Assembly (NCBI GenBank): GCA_016712595.1
Contig: JADJQT010000001.1
Location: 2,229,501 to 2,293,500, forward strand
Source of the DNA: Rhodospirillales bacterium
Lineage (GTDB): Bacteria; Pseudomonadota; Alphaproteobacteria; Rhodospirillales; Defluviicoccaceae
Direction: 5' to 3'
Length of the DNA: 64,000 bases
In this document: positions 27,469-36,196 of the stretch, one piece after another
Layout of the letters: every line of letters begins with the position of its first letter
Numbering within the stretch: the stretch's first letter is position 1
Notes under the pieces: generated by a model
Databases searched by the model: none
Told to the model about the DNA's origin: nothing
What the model saw: only the letters and a program-made list of their open reading frames with translations
Position numbers and translations under genes: made by a program

Positions 27469-28332
27469 ATGGCGAATGCGGCGTTCATCGGTCTTGGGGT
27501 GATGGGGTATCCGATGGCCGGGCATCTTGTGCGGGCCGGTCATTCGGTTCGCGTCTACAATCGCACCGAAGCGAAGGCCAAAGCGTGGGTCAAGACGTTC
27601 GGTGGCCACGCGGCCGCGACGCCGGCCGAAGCGGCGCGGGGCGCCGAGCTGGTCTTCACCTGCGTCGGCAACGATAACGACCTGCGCGGTGTCGTCCTCG
27701 GCGAGCACGGCGCGATCGCTGGCATGGCCGAAGGCGCTATTCTTGTCGATCATACGACGGCCTCGGCGCAGGTGGCCCGCATCCTCGCCTCGCTTGCGCG
27801 AGAGCAGGGGGTCGGCTTTCTCGATGCGCCGGTCTCGGGCGGGCAGGTGGGAGCGGAGAACGGCCAGCTCGCGGTCATGGTCGGCGGCGATGCCGACGTC
27901 TTCGAGCGCGCCGAGCCGCTAATGAAGGCCTACGCGAAGGCGATCACCCTGATCGGCCCCACCGGTTCGGGTCAGCTCACCAAGATGGTCAATCAGATCT
28001 GCCTCGCCGGACTGACGCAGGCGCTGGCCGAAGCGCTGAACTTCGCCGCTCGCGCCGGCCTCGACGCGGACAAGGTGCTGGCGACGATCTCCAAGGGCGC
28101 TGCACAGTCGTGGATGATGGACAACCGGTCACGAACGATGCTCGAAGACCGTTTCGACTTCGGCTTCGCCGTCGACTGGATGCGCAAGGACCTCGGTATC
28201 GCCATCGACGAAGCCAAGGCAAACGGTGCTGGCTTGCCGGTCACCGCCCTGGTCGACCAATTCCTGGCCGAGGTCCAACGCCGCGGTGGCAACCGCGCCG
28301 ACTATACCGCGCTGATCCGCCTGCTGCGCTGA
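27469..28332 (+). CDS. 3-Hydroxyisobutyrate dehydrogenase-family oxidoreductase
   Basis: NAD(P)-dependent beta-hydroxyacid dehydrogenase, 287 residues. Rossmann motif GLGVMGYPMAG at the N-terminus, substrate-binding DAPVSGGQVGAENG (about 120-133), catalytic Lys in GQLTKMVNQ. Family members act on 3-hydroxyisobutyrate, tartronate semialdehyde or succinic semialdehyde; sequence alone does not choose. The ATG has a GGGAG site 8 bases upstream. It lies in a tandem run with the phosphatase before and a membrane protein after. Confidence 0.88.
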   Translation: MANAAFIGLGVMGYPMAGHLVRAGHSVRVYNRTEAKAKAWVKTFGGHAAATPAEAARGAELVFTCVGNDNDLRGVVLGEHGAIAGMAEGAILVDHTTASAQVARILASLAREQGVGFLDAPVSGGQVGAENGQLAVMVGGDADVFERAEPLMKAYAKAITLIGPTGSGQLTKMVNQICLAGLTQALAEALNFAARAGLDADKVLATISKGAAQSWMMDNRSRTMLEDRFDFGFAVDWMRKDLGIAIDEAKANGAGLPVTALVDQFLAEVQRRGGNRADYTALIRLLR

Positions 28333-28355
28333 CGACCGGTACTGGCCAGGCGGCG

Positions 28356-28970
28356 ATGAGCGAGGCCGACGAATACGTCGAGACGCGGGTGATGGACGGG
28401 TTTCGCCGCGAGAGCGAGCAGGAAGAGAATATCGTGCGGACCCTGCCGTTTTTCGCCACCTCGCTCGGCATCATCGCGACGGTGATCAGCCTTGCCCGGC
28501 CGGCGATCTGCGATCCGAGTTGGCATCCGTTTGTCATCCTCACCTATGCGCTTCTGGCCGCGCTCGCGTTCAGCGTCGTGGCGGTATTCTGGAACCTGTT
28601 CAAATCGGTTTCGTCGCGGCACCTCATCTACCCGATGTCGGAACAGGATCTGCTCGACTATGCCGGCCGGTTGCGGGCGTACTATACTGTAGCGGATGCG
28701 GCGCCCGCGGCGATCGAGGACGCCATTGTCGGTGATCTGCGCGAGGCGTTCACCCGTCAGCTCGCCGAAGCGGCCGAGTGGAATCATGCGCGGAACGTGC
28801 CGCGTCTGCGCGCGCGCAGCCGGGCGCTGACCGCTCTCATCGCCGCAGTTGCGCTCGCATTCGCGATTCTCGCGGTGATTTTTTTCACTCAGACGATGGA
28901 GCCGGGAGGGTGTCATGCCGACAACGGACGAAACGGTTACACAGTTGCGCCGGCAAATGCGCCTGCGTGA
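28356..28970 (+). CDS. Three-helix membrane protein, unknown function
   Basis: 204 residues. Two adjacent hydrophobic helices near the N-terminus (about 27-43 and 53-75), a long charged middle with repeated Arg/Ala-rich helix, and a third helix near 160-183. The topology (two helices, a cytoplasmic helical stretch, a last helix) resembles SLATT-type pore proteins only in outline; no family assignment is made. Its last 56 bases overlap the start of the next small gene. It begins 24 bases after the dehydrogenase stop. Confidence 0.65.
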   Translation: MSEADEYVETRVMDGFRRESEQEENIVRTLPFFATSLGIIATVISLARPAICDPSWHPFVILTYALLAALAFSVVAVFWNLFKSVSSRHLIYPMSEQDLLDYAGRLRAYYTVADAAPAAIEDAIVGDLREAFTRQLAEAAEWNHARNVPRLRARSRALTALIAAVALAFAILAVIFFTQTMEPGGCHADNGRNGYTVAPANAPA

Positions 28971-29109
28971 TCCCAAGACCGGCGAGTTGATCGCCAAACC
29001 CGCGCCTCCGCCGCTGCGGATGATGCACAAGGGAATCTGGATCTATGAGGAGGTCCCTTGCGATCTGGCGGCGCATGCCGGTCCTGTGCGGCTACGTTCG
29101 AGCGAATGA
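28915..29109 (+). CDS. 64-residue protein overlapping the previous gene, unknown
   Basis: Begins with ATG behind an excellent GGGAGGG ribosome site inside the 3' end of the membrane-protein gene (56-base overlap, another frame). The product is soluble, with an Arg-rich N-terminal helix (LRRQMRLRDPKTGEL), a Pro-rich stretch and a WIYEEVPC segment. The PKTGELI motif is reminiscent of small chaperone-like or ribosome-binding peptides but is not diagnostic. The good ribosome site is the main support. Confidence 0.5.
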   Translation: MPTTDETVTQLRRQMRLRDPKTGELIAKPAPPPLRMMHKGIWIYEEVPCDLAAHAGPVRLRSSE

Positions 29110-29150
29110 GCGCGCCGGATCTCTGAACGTAACATTTCGGAACGCCGCAT

Positions 29151-30332
29151 TCAAAACGCTGACAGGCCGGTCTGTGCGCGACCCAGGATCAGGGCGTGGA
29201 TGTCGTGCGTGCCTTCGTAGGTGTTCACCGTCTCGAGATTCATTACATGGCGGATGACGTGATAGTCGTCGACGATGCCATTGCCGCCGTGGATGTCGCG
29301 AGCGGCGCGGGCGATGTCGAGCGCCTTGCCGCAGGCGTTGCGCTTGATCAGCGAGATCAGCTCAGGGGCGCAGCGGCCTTCGTCCATCAGCCGCCCGGCG
29401 CGGAGCGCCGCCTGCAGGCCGAGAGCGATTTCCGTTTGCATGTCCGCGAGCTTTTTCTGAACCAGCTGGGTGGCGGCCAGCGGCCGGCCAAACTGCACCC
29501 GGTCGAGCGCATACTGACGGGCGGCGTGCCAGCAGAACTCGGCGGCGCCCAGTGCTCCCCAGGCGATGCCGTAGCGCGCCTTGTTCAGGCAGCCGAACGG
29601 CCCCGCGAGTCCCGCAACGTCGGCGAAGATATGAGTCTGCGGAACATAGACCTCATCCATGACGATCTCGCCGGTCGCCGAGGCGCGCAGGCTGAATTTT
29701 CCCTCGATCGCGGGCGTGGACAGACCCTCCATGCCGCGTTCGAGTACAAAGCCACGGATGCGGCCGTCGAGCTTTGCCCAGACGATGAAGACGTCGGCGA
29801 CCGGTGAATTGGTGATCCAGGTCTTGCGGCCGGAAATCACGAAGCCGGCGTTCGCGGGAACGGCGCGGGAGCGCATACCGCCGGGATCGGAGCCGGCGTC
29901 GGGTTCGGTCAGGCCGAAGGAGCCGATTCGCTGGCCGCACGCGAGCCCGGGGAGCCATCGCCGCCGCTGCTCCTCGTTGCCGTAGGCCCAGATCGGATAC
30001 ATGACCAGCGAGGACTGCACGCTCATCGCCGAGCGGTAACCACTGTCGACGCGCTCGACCTCGCGGGCGGCGAGACCGTAGGCGACGTACCCGAGACCGG
30101 CACCACCGTACGCCGGCGGAATTGTCGGGCCGAGCAGGCCGAGTTCGCCCATCTCGCGCATGATCTGTGGATCGAACGTCTCGTGGCGGTGCGCCTCCTT
30201 GATCCGCGGCATCAGCTTGTCCTGTGCATAAGCACGGGCACTGTCGCGGACGAGCCGTTCCTCCTCGGAAAGCTGATCTTCGAGGAGAAACGCGTCATCC
30301 CAACAGAACCGCAGGGCTTGATCGCCGGTCAT
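29151..30332 (-). CDS. gcdH: Glutaryl-CoA dehydrogenase
   Basis: FAD enzyme that oxidises and decarboxylates glutaryl-CoA to crotonyl-CoA, end of lysine/tryptophan/aromatic degradation. 393 residues with the acyl-CoA dehydrogenase folds: FGLTEPDAGSD and WITNSP flavin loops, RFGRPLAA-type segment (QFGRPLAATQL), and the catalytic Glu373 in TYEGTHDIHALILG, which is the GCDH placement. The ATG overlaps the DUF1850 stop by 4 bases (ATGA), so it is the last gene of the TAXI-TRAP operon. Its product crotonyl-CoA feeds the 3-hydroxybutyryl-CoA pathway also present in this window. Confidence 0.93.
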   Translation of the reverse strand: MTGDQALRFCWDDAFLLEDQLSEEERLVRDSARAYAQDKLMPRIKEAHRHETFDPQIMREMGELGLLGPTIPPAYGGAGLGYVAYGLAAREVERVDSGYRSAMSVQSSLVMYPIWAYGNEEQRRRWLPGLACGQRIGSFGLTEPDAGSDPGGMRSRAVPANAGFVISGRKTWITNSPVADVFIVWAKLDGRIRGFVLERGMEGLSTPAIEGKFSLRASATGEIVMDEVYVPQTHIFADVAGLAGPFGCLNKARYGIAWGALGAAEFCWHAARQYALDRVQFGRPLAATQLVQKKLADMQTEIALGLQAALRAGRLMDEGRCAPELISLIKRNACGKALDIARAARDIHGGNGIVDDYHVIRHVMNLETVNTYEGTHDIHALILGRAQTGLSAF

Positions 30333-30760
30333 CGGCTCTTCTCCTCATGGATCGCGGGAAGGTCACCGTCACTCGCGGCGCGATCGCCTTCGTCGCACGG
30401 ATAGATCTCCAAAGGGCCGTTCACGCCGCGGGGATTGAGCGTCGCCAGCATCCGGCAGACGTTATTCCAACAGATTTCATAATCGTCCGTGAACGAGGAA
30501 TTGGCGAGGACGAGTCGGGGCATCGGCGGCGTTGTCGGGGTGTAACGCCATTCGCCGTCGACCAGTTCGGCGCCGGGGGGTGGGTCCATGCCGGCGCCAC
30601 TGCCCTCGATCGCCGCCTGGGTCGGCATGAGCTGACCCGCGACCACTGCCCAATCTTCCCGCCATGATGTCTTTTCGGCCGAATGCGTCCAGGCGAGGGT
30701 GAACGTGTTGGTAGGCAGGAACGCGATCAGCGTCTGGGCGATGGCAAGGCAGACCGGCAT
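30329..30760 (-). CDS. DUF1850 protein of the TAXI-TRAP operon
   Basis: 143 residues from the ATG at 30760. DUF1850 proteins are found almost only beside TAXI-type TRAP transporters. The N-terminal hydrophobic stretch (CLAIAQTLIAFLP) is followed by the family pattern FTLAWTHSAEKTSWREDW, then GSGAGMDPPPGAELVDGEWRY. It follows the permease by 13 bases and overlaps gcdH by 4. A role in transporter assembly or substrate capture is likely but unproven. Confidence 0.8.
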   Translation of the reverse strand: MPVCLAIAQTLIAFLPTNTFTLAWTHSAEKTSWREDWAVVAGQLMPTQAAIEGSGAGMDPPPGAELVDGEWRYTPTTPPMPRLVLANSSFTDDYEICWNNVCRMLATLNPRGVNGPLEIYPCDEGDRAASDGDLPAIHEEKSR

Positions 30761-30773
30761 GGGGGAAACCCGC

Positions 30774-32864
30774 TCAGGAGGGCGGCGATAGGGCCGCGCG
30801 GCGACGACTGCGAAGGGTGTGCAGGATAATGACCGATACCGCGACGGCAAAGCCGATCTCATCGGTAATGGGCACGGCGGCGACGAGGAAGAAGGCACCA
30901 GCGGCGGCCAGCAGGCGCTCCCACCATAACAGGCGAAGGATCAGGTGGCCAATGGCCGCGGCTCCCCACAGGGTAATCGCCAGCAGTGCCTTGACGATCA
31001 CATAACCGATATCGGTTGCATCGTCGCTGAGCAGCAGCAGGGCTGGATCGTAGACGGCCATGAACGGCACGACAAACCCGGCGATGGCAATACGCACCGC
31101 CTCGATGCCGGTGCGCATGGGTGACGAGCGCGCGATCGCCGAAGCGGCAAACACCGCGAGCGCCACGGGCGGCGTCAGGTCCGCCATGATACCGAAGTAG
31201 AAGACGAACATATGCGAAACCAGCAAGGGCGCGCCGAGCTTCAACAATACCGGCGCGACCAGAGAGGAGACGATGATGTAGTTGGGAATCGTGGGAATCC
31301 CCATGCCGAGAACGAGGCAGACCAGCATCGTCAGCAGCAGGCAGAAAAACAGGTTGTCGCGGCCGAGTGCGACGATCCCGTGAGTGAAAACACCGGCGAG
31401 GCCGGTGAGCGTCATCGTGCCGATGATGACGCCGACCAGGGCGCAGGCAATGCCGACGGCAAGGGCATTGCGGGCGCCCTCGACCATGCCGCGAACCGCG
31501 ACCCACAGCGTTGCGCGGCCACCGGCGGCGAACAGGCTGGCTATGCTCAGCAGCCCGATTACCGCCAGCATCGGCGTAATGCCGAATTTGAAGAAAGTCG
31601 TGCAAAGCCCTGCTAAAGCGATCCAAAATCCGATCCGAACGAGCAATCTCGTCAGCGATGCCGAGAGATTGGTGGCAAGGATCAACACCACGGTCAGCGC
31701 CAAGCCGACGGTGCCAGAAAACAGCGGTGTATAACCGCTGAACAGGAGCAAGACGAGGACGACGAGGGGAATGATCAGGTGGCCCTGGCGACGCAGCGCC
31801 GCGAGCGGCTTGGGGCATGCTGCTTTTTCCAGGCCGACGAGGTTGCGCCGGCCTGCCTCGAGATGAACCATCCACAGCGCGGTGACAAAGTAGAGCAGCG
31901 CCGGCACGATCGCGGCGATGCACACCTGCGCGTAGGAAATGTTCAGCGTCTCCGCCATGATGAAGGCCACCGCGCCCATCACCGGCGGCATGATCTGGCC
32001 ACCCATGCTCGACGTCGCTTCGACCGCGCCTGCGAACTCCGCCCGGTAGCCGAAGCGCTTCATCAGCGGGATGGTGAACTGGCCGGTGGTAACGACATTG
32101 GCTACCCCCGATCCGTTGATCGTGCCCATCAGCGCCGAGGTAACGACCGAGACCTTGGCCGGGCCGCCCTTGGTGTGACCGACGGTGCCGAGCGCCACGT
32201 CGGTAAACAGGCGAACCATTCCAGCTTGTTCCAAAAAGCTTCCAAACAGGATGAATAAAAAGATGTAAGTCGAGGATACGTAAGTTGGAATTCCATAAAT
32301 ACCCTCGGTCCCGAACGCGTATTGATCGATGACCTGATCAAAGCCATAGCCGCGATGGGCGAGCGGCGCCGGCAAATGCTCGCCGAACAGCGCGTAGACG
32401 AAAAAGCTCAGGCAGATCAGTGGCAGCGGCCAGCCCATGACGCGGCGGGCGGCATCGAACAGCAGCGCCAGGGTGGCGCAGCCGATGGCGATATCGATTT
32501 CCGTGGGCGCGCCCGAGCGCAGGATCAGCGCCTGCTGGAAGACCCAGTGATAAAGAGCGAGAACAAACGCAACCGCGCCCGCCGTCCACAGCGCAGCGCG
32601 TGGCAGAACCCCGTGAGTGTCCGTCCGTTCCGCTGCCATGCCGAAGACGAGCAGCACGAGAAAGCCGACGTGGACAGCACGAACAATCTGGCTTGGCAGC
32701 GGCGAATAGGCTGCGGTAACGATTTGGAAGGCACAGAACAGCACGGCGATGCAGAACAGCGGCCGGGGCGGGGCGAACAGTCCCGCTGCGGGGTCGGGCA
32801 GACTGGCTGCCGCCGCCGGGTCCGGCAAGCCATCTAACTGTGCGGGCGGCTCGCCGTTATCCAC
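30774..32864 (-). CDS. TRAP transporter fused DctQM permease (TAXI type)
   Basis: 696 residues, about 16-17 transmembrane helices: a DctQ-like four-helix part in the first 180 residues fused to the large DctM permease. TRAP signatures include GSFLEQAGMVRLF, TKGGPAKVSVVTSALMGTINGSGVANV and GLGMGIPTIPNYI (the last in the form VLGMGIPTIPNY). Sodium-driven uptake of organic acids. Starts with GTG 18 bases after the TAXI gene. Confidence 0.94.
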   Translation of the reverse strand: MDNGEPPAQLDGLPDPAAAASLPDPAAGLFAPPRPLFCIAVLFCAFQIVTAAYSPLPSQIVRAVHVGFLVLLVFGMAAERTDTHGVLPRAALWTAGAVAFVLALYHWVFQQALILRSGAPTEIDIAIGCATLALLFDAARRVMGWPLPLICLSFFVYALFGEHLPAPLAHRGYGFDQVIDQYAFGTEGIYGIPTYVSSTYIFLFILFGSFLEQAGMVRLFTDVALGTVGHTKGGPAKVSVVTSALMGTINGSGVANVVTTGQFTIPLMKRFGYRAEFAGAVEATSSMGGQIMPPVMGAVAFIMAETLNISYAQVCIAAIVPALLYFVTALWMVHLEAGRRNLVGLEKAACPKPLAALRRQGHLIIPLVVLVLLLFSGYTPLFSGTVGLALTVVLILATNLSASLTRLLVRIGFWIALAGLCTTFFKFGITPMLAVIGLLSIASLFAAGGRATLWVAVRGMVEGARNALAVGIACALVGVIIGTMTLTGLAGVFTHGIVALGRDNLFFCLLLTMLVCLVLGMGIPTIPNYIIVSSLVAPVLLKLGAPLLVSHMFVFYFGIMADLTPPVALAVFAASAIARSSPMRTGIEAVRIAIAGFVVPFMAVYDPALLLLSDDATDIGYVIVKALLAITLWGAAAIGHLILRLLWWERLLAAAGAFFLVAAVPITDEIGFAVAVSVIILHTLRSRRRAALSPPS

Positions 32865-32881
32865 TGAGCCCGTCCCGGGAG

Positions 32882-33820
32882 CTAATGCAGGACGCCTTTT
32901 TCCTTATAGTACCGGGCGGCACCGGGATGCAGCGGTGCCGGGACGGCGCTGGCCGCGTCTTCGAGCGAGATCGACTTGGCGGCGGAGTGCGCGGCGATCA
33001 GCTCCGGCAGGTTTTCGAACATCGCCTTGGTCATCGTGTAAACCAGGTCGTCCGGCAGGTCCTTGCGGGTCATCAGGTAGTTGTTGACCGAAACCGTATC
33101 GACCGCCGCGTCCTGGCCCTCGTAGGTGCCAGCGGGAATCGGCCGCGCAACGAAGCTCGGATCACCGATCTTGGCGATGAGGTCCTTCGGAACCGGCACG
33201 ATGACGATCGGCACGGCGCTGGCAAGGTCGCGAATGGAGGCAACGCCGAGGCCGGCCGACTGCAAGGTCGCATCGAGTTGGCGGTTTTTCATCAATTCGA
33301 CGGACTCGCCGAACGGCAGGTACTGCACGGTCATCTGCTCGTAAGTGATGCCCGCGGCGGCAAAGATTTGCCGGGCGTTCAGTTCCGTGCCCGATTTCGG
33401 CGCGCCGACGGAAATGCGCTTGCCCTTGAGGTCGGCGAGGGTGCGAATGCCGGAGTCCTTGCTGGCGACAATCTGGATGTAGTTCGGATAGATCGCAGCC
33501 AGGGTGCGCAGATTATCGAGCTTACTGGCGAACCCCATGTCGGCGTCGCCCTTCCAGGCGAGCGCCACGGAATCGCCGAGTGCGAAGGCCACCTCGCCGC
33601 GGCCGGCCTGAAGCAGGTTGAGGTTTTCGACCGAGGCCTTCGTCGCCTGCACGGTGATCCGCGCATCGGGGATGGCCTCGGTGTAGATCGCCGTTAGCGC
33701 GTTGCCGAGTGGATAGTAGACGCCGCTGGTCCCACCGGTGAGCACATTGATGAACTGTTCGGCGGAAGCACTGGAGATCGACGCGGCAAGCACGAGGGCA
33801 GCCGCCAAAATTCGTTTCAT
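32882..33820 (-). CDS. TAXI-family TRAP substrate-binding protein
   Basis: 312 residues from the ATG at 33820 (GGAA site; a TTG two codons earlier is less likely). Sec signal peptide ending SASA, then the periplasmic binding fold with the TAXI pattern near residue 28 (TGGTSGVYYPLGNALT) and GKRISVGAPKSGTELNARQIF. It captures a carboxylate, typically glutamate, 2-oxoglutarate or similar. First gene of an operon with the fused permease, DUF1850 and gcdH, suggesting a substrate in glutarate or dicarboxylate metabolism. Confidence 0.94.
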   Translation of the reverse strand: MKRILAAALVLAASISSASAEQFINVLTGGTSGVYYPLGNALTAIYTEAIPDARITVQATKASVENLNLLQAGRGEVAFALGDSVALAWKGDADMGFASKLDNLRTLAAIYPNYIQIVASKDSGIRTLADLKGKRISVGAPKSGTELNARQIFAAAGITYEQMTVQYLPFGESVELMKNRQLDATLQSAGLGVASIRDLASAVPIVIVPVPKDLIAKIGDPSFVARPIPAGTYEGQDAAVDTVSVNNYLMTRKDLPDDLVYTMTKAMFENLPELIAAHSAAKSISLEDAASAVPAPLHPGAARYYKEKGVLH

Positions 33821-33990
33821 CCGCAAGTTCCTTGATCCGTCGCCGCCGTAGGTATTCGCGGTGATTTAAGCCTACCATAGCGTGCAGTCTGCCACAGTTC
33901 CCCGGAAACGAGAACAGCAACGCACCGCGATCGCGGCGAAAGCAATGGGGAGAGGGAGACGATTTAGCCGGACGGGCCGCGCCGTTCGGT

Positions 33991-34629
33991 CTATGCCAGC
34001 AACCCCTCGATCTCCTCGGCCAAGCTGCGGATCTCACTTGCGGCAACGCTTTTCGGCGAGGCCTCGACGACGCTGCGGCCTTCCAGCATGCTGGCCGCGA
34101 ACGGCATACGGTTGCCGAGCGCGGTACGCGCCACCGGCAGGCCGTCTTCGGCAAGGCGCTTGCGGGCCGTCTCAACCAGCTTGCTGCGCGCCTGCACGCG
34201 GTTGAGCACGACGAGGATCGGCACGCTCGCCGCCTTCGCCAGCGCCACCGTGGGAGCGGTCGCCCATAGATCCATCGGGCTCGGCTGCACTGGAACGAGA
34301 ACGAGGGCGGCGCAGCGAACGGCGACCTTGGCTTCGGTCTCGGCATGCGGTGGGCTGTCGATGAGCAGCAGGTCGGAGGAGTGCTTGAGCCGGTCGATTT
34401 CGGTCGCGAGCTTCCAGCCGGGAACTTCGCTCAGGGTCAGCGGCGGCAGACCGTCGCTGGGACGCTCGGTGCGCACCTTGTACCAGCGAGAGAGACTGGC
34501 CTGGGGATCGACGTCGATCAGCGCGACACGCCGGCCGGCCGCGGCAAAGGCGACGGCAATCTGGGCGGTGAGCGTCGTCTTCCCGGCACCGCCTTTCTGC
34601 TGGGCGATGGTGAGCACCTTTGCGAGCAT
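33991..34629 (-). CDS. Orphan ParA-family ATPase
   Basis: 212 residues. Deviant Walker A KGGAGKTT (K12-T19), switch I DVDPQAS, Walker B-type LLIDSPP. No parB or parS is adjacent. Such compact lone ParA proteins position protein clusters or plasmid-like cargo in alphaproteobacteria. It is divergent from a 157-residue conserved hypothetical across a 261-base gap that contains a perfect 12-bp palindrome. Not MipZ, whose C-terminal extension is absent. Confidence 0.9.
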   Translation of the reverse strand: MLAKVLTIAQQKGGAGKTTLTAQIAVAFAAAGRRVALIDVDPQASLSRWYKVRTERPSDGLPPLTLSEVPGWKLATEIDRLKHSSDLLLIDSPPHAETEAKVAVRCAALVLVPVQPSPMDLWATAPTVALAKAASVPILVVLNRVQARSKLVETARKRLAEDGLPVARTALGNRMPFAASMLEGRSVVEASPKSVAASEIRSLAEEIEGLLA

Positions 34630-34743
34630 GTCCTGCTCCTTCCTACCTCAACCCTAAGGGGTCACTTCGGCGATGGAAAGCCTTCTGATCGCGCAGTCAG
34701 TAGCGGCTAACAAATGTCGCGGGAGTGGAGCTCGAACGGGCGG

Positions 34744-34755
34744 GGCACATGTGCC
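34744..34755. promoter_or_regulatory. Perfect palindrome GGCACATGTGCC
   Basis: Lies in the divergent region between the orphan ParA gene and the 157-residue hypothetical. It is a candidate operator for one or both; no known consensus is matched. A (TCGG)n tetranucleotide run (34807-34825, nearly five units) follows. Confidence 0.3.
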
Positions 34756-34890
34756 GCGACGTCGCCCGATGAGAAGATTGTTTACACTTTCGTGCGATGA
34801 TCGTTTTCGGTCGGTCGGTCGGTCGTGCGCGGGGGTTACTTGCGTTCACCGGCGGGATCGCATCATTGGCCGCCTGGCAGAAGAATTGGC

Positions 34891-35364
34891 ATGGATACCC
34901 AGATCGACGCCATCCGCGAGCGCCTCGTCGGCACGACCATCGACCTCGGGTCGTTGCTGTCGACGGATTACTTCAATCATTTCAATGAAGTGATCATGCT
35001 GCTCGGCATGCTTCCCGACATGCCGGAAATGCTCGAGGACGTCGATGCCTGGGAGTTCGCCACCTACTGCGAGCACTTCGACAAAAGCGGCCTCGCCTTC
35101 GCGCCGCTGGCGATCGAAGCCTACCAGTTGGCGCCGCGGCGGCTGCGCGAGCGGCTGGACAAGCTGGCGGTGCAGATGAGCATGCTGATCGTCGAGACGC
35201 GCGTGCGCCTGCGCTACATGCTCGAAGTAGAGCGGATGGACAAGTTCCGCGAGATCTCCGAGCTGCATTCGCTGGAACTGCAGGGCATGGTTGACGACGG
35301 CGGCGCGATCATTCACGGCAACGCCAGCAGTTCCGACCAGAGCGCGGTCGACGCGCTGTTCTAA
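34891..35364 (+). CDS. Conserved hypothetical protein, 157 residues
   Basis: Soluble, mostly helical, from the ATG at 34891. The beginning TQIDAIRERLVGTTIDLGSL and the segment NHFNEVIMLLGMLPDMPEMLEDV are memorable and, from my knowledge of Rhodospirillales proteins, conserved there; no domain name is known to me. It has Leu/Met-rich amphipathic helices and no signal or Cys. Its last codons and the bases after its stop form a 21-base direct duplication. Paired head to head with the orphan ParA gene, so a joint role is possible. Confidence 0.75.
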   Translation: MDTQIDAIRERLVGTTIDLGSLLSTDYFNHFNEVIMLLGMLPDMPEMLEDVDAWEFATYCEHFDKSGLAFAPLAIEAYQLAPRRLRERLDKLAVQMSMLIVETRVRLRYMLEVERMDKFREISELHSLELQGMVDDGGAIIHGNASSSDQSAVDALF

Positions 35365-35387
35365 ATGAGCGCGGTCGACGCGCTGTT
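35340..35387 (+). repeat. 21-bp direct repeat at the 3' end of the 157-residue gene
   Basis: Two identical copies of gagcgcggtcgacgcgctgtt, at 35340-35360 and 35367-35387, 27 bases apart in phase, the first inside the last codons and the second after the stop. Each copy has agcgcg/cgcgct arms able to form a small hairpin. A recent tandem duplication of the gene's tail. Confidence 0.9.
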
Positions 35388-35409
35388 GTGAGACGCCGGC
35401 GCCCGGTGC

Positions 35410-35979
35410 TTACCCGCTGGTGGCCCCCGGGTGCGCCGCCTTGTACGTCGCGATCGCGGCTTTCAGATCGTCGTATTCCTCGCAGCCGAACAGGCACAGA
35501 TCGTCGAGTTTGGCCAACTGCGCGTCGGCCTTGGCGACATCGCCCATCTGCAGGTAGAGCTCGCCGAGGTACTCGTTGGCGCCGCGGTGATCGGGGTTCA
35601 CCGCCAGCGCCTTTTGGTACCAGGCGAGCGACGCCGGATAGTCGCCGAGCTGGCGATAGCTGTAGCCGAGATAGTTCATCGCATCGGCGTTCTGCGGCTC
35701 GGCGGCGGCGACCTTGCTCATCAGGGTGATCGCCTTTGTGTAGTCGCCGGCATCGATCGCCGCCTTTCCCGCCGCATAGTCCGGATTGGCGGGCCGTGCC
35801 GGCGCCGATCGCTGAGTCTCGTCCGATCCCGCAGCGCTCGCGCCACCGGACGGGCTCGCGGCGGCGACAGCAGCCAGCGCCAGGACTGCCGCTCCCCGGA
35901 AGGCCGCTCCCCGGAAGATTGAACAAAACGTATATTGCCGCGTGTCGATTTGCCCAGTGCCCATTCGCGCAGTGTCCAT
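35410..35979 (-). CDS. Periplasmic TPR protein
   Basis: 189 residues from the ATG at 35979, which has a GGAGG site 6 bases away. N-terminal hydrophobic signal (VLALAAVAAASPSGGASAA) preceded by a duplicated RGAAF unit; two clear tetratricopeptide repeats follow (NADAMNYLGYSYRQLGDY and HRGANEYLGELYLQMGD) plus a partial third. A closing CLFGCEEYDDLKAAI motif contains two cysteines. TPR scaffolds mediate protein contacts; the partner is unknown. Confidence 0.8.
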   Translation of the reverse strand: MDTARMGTGQIDTRQYTFCSIFRGAAFRGAAVLALAAVAAASPSGGASAAGSDETQRSAPARPANPDYAAGKAAIDAGDYTKAITLMSKVAAAEPQNADAMNYLGYSYRQLGDYPASLAWYQKALAVNPDHRGANEYLGELYLQMGDVAKADAQLAKLDDLCLFGCEEYDDLKAAIATYKAAHPGATSG

Positions 35980-36196
35980 CGCACACCTCCACAACCGAGG
36001 GTGTTCTCCTCGGTGCCGGCCGGCCAATCACGCTCGCGTGAACGACATATCTATTGCGGTACCCAGCGGCGGGCGCGCAGGTCCGCGAAACCCTTCGGCG
36101 TTCGCCATGCGCCTTCACGCATCCCTGAGTTGACGAGGTTTCATAAGCCCGAGAGGCCGTTTAAGTTTATCTTCTCGATCGCCAGCCGGAGCGGCG

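Noticed and set aside
34807..34825. (TCGG)n run as a phase-variation tract
   Set aside because: It lies outside any gene and is not placed between promoter elements; fewer than five units.
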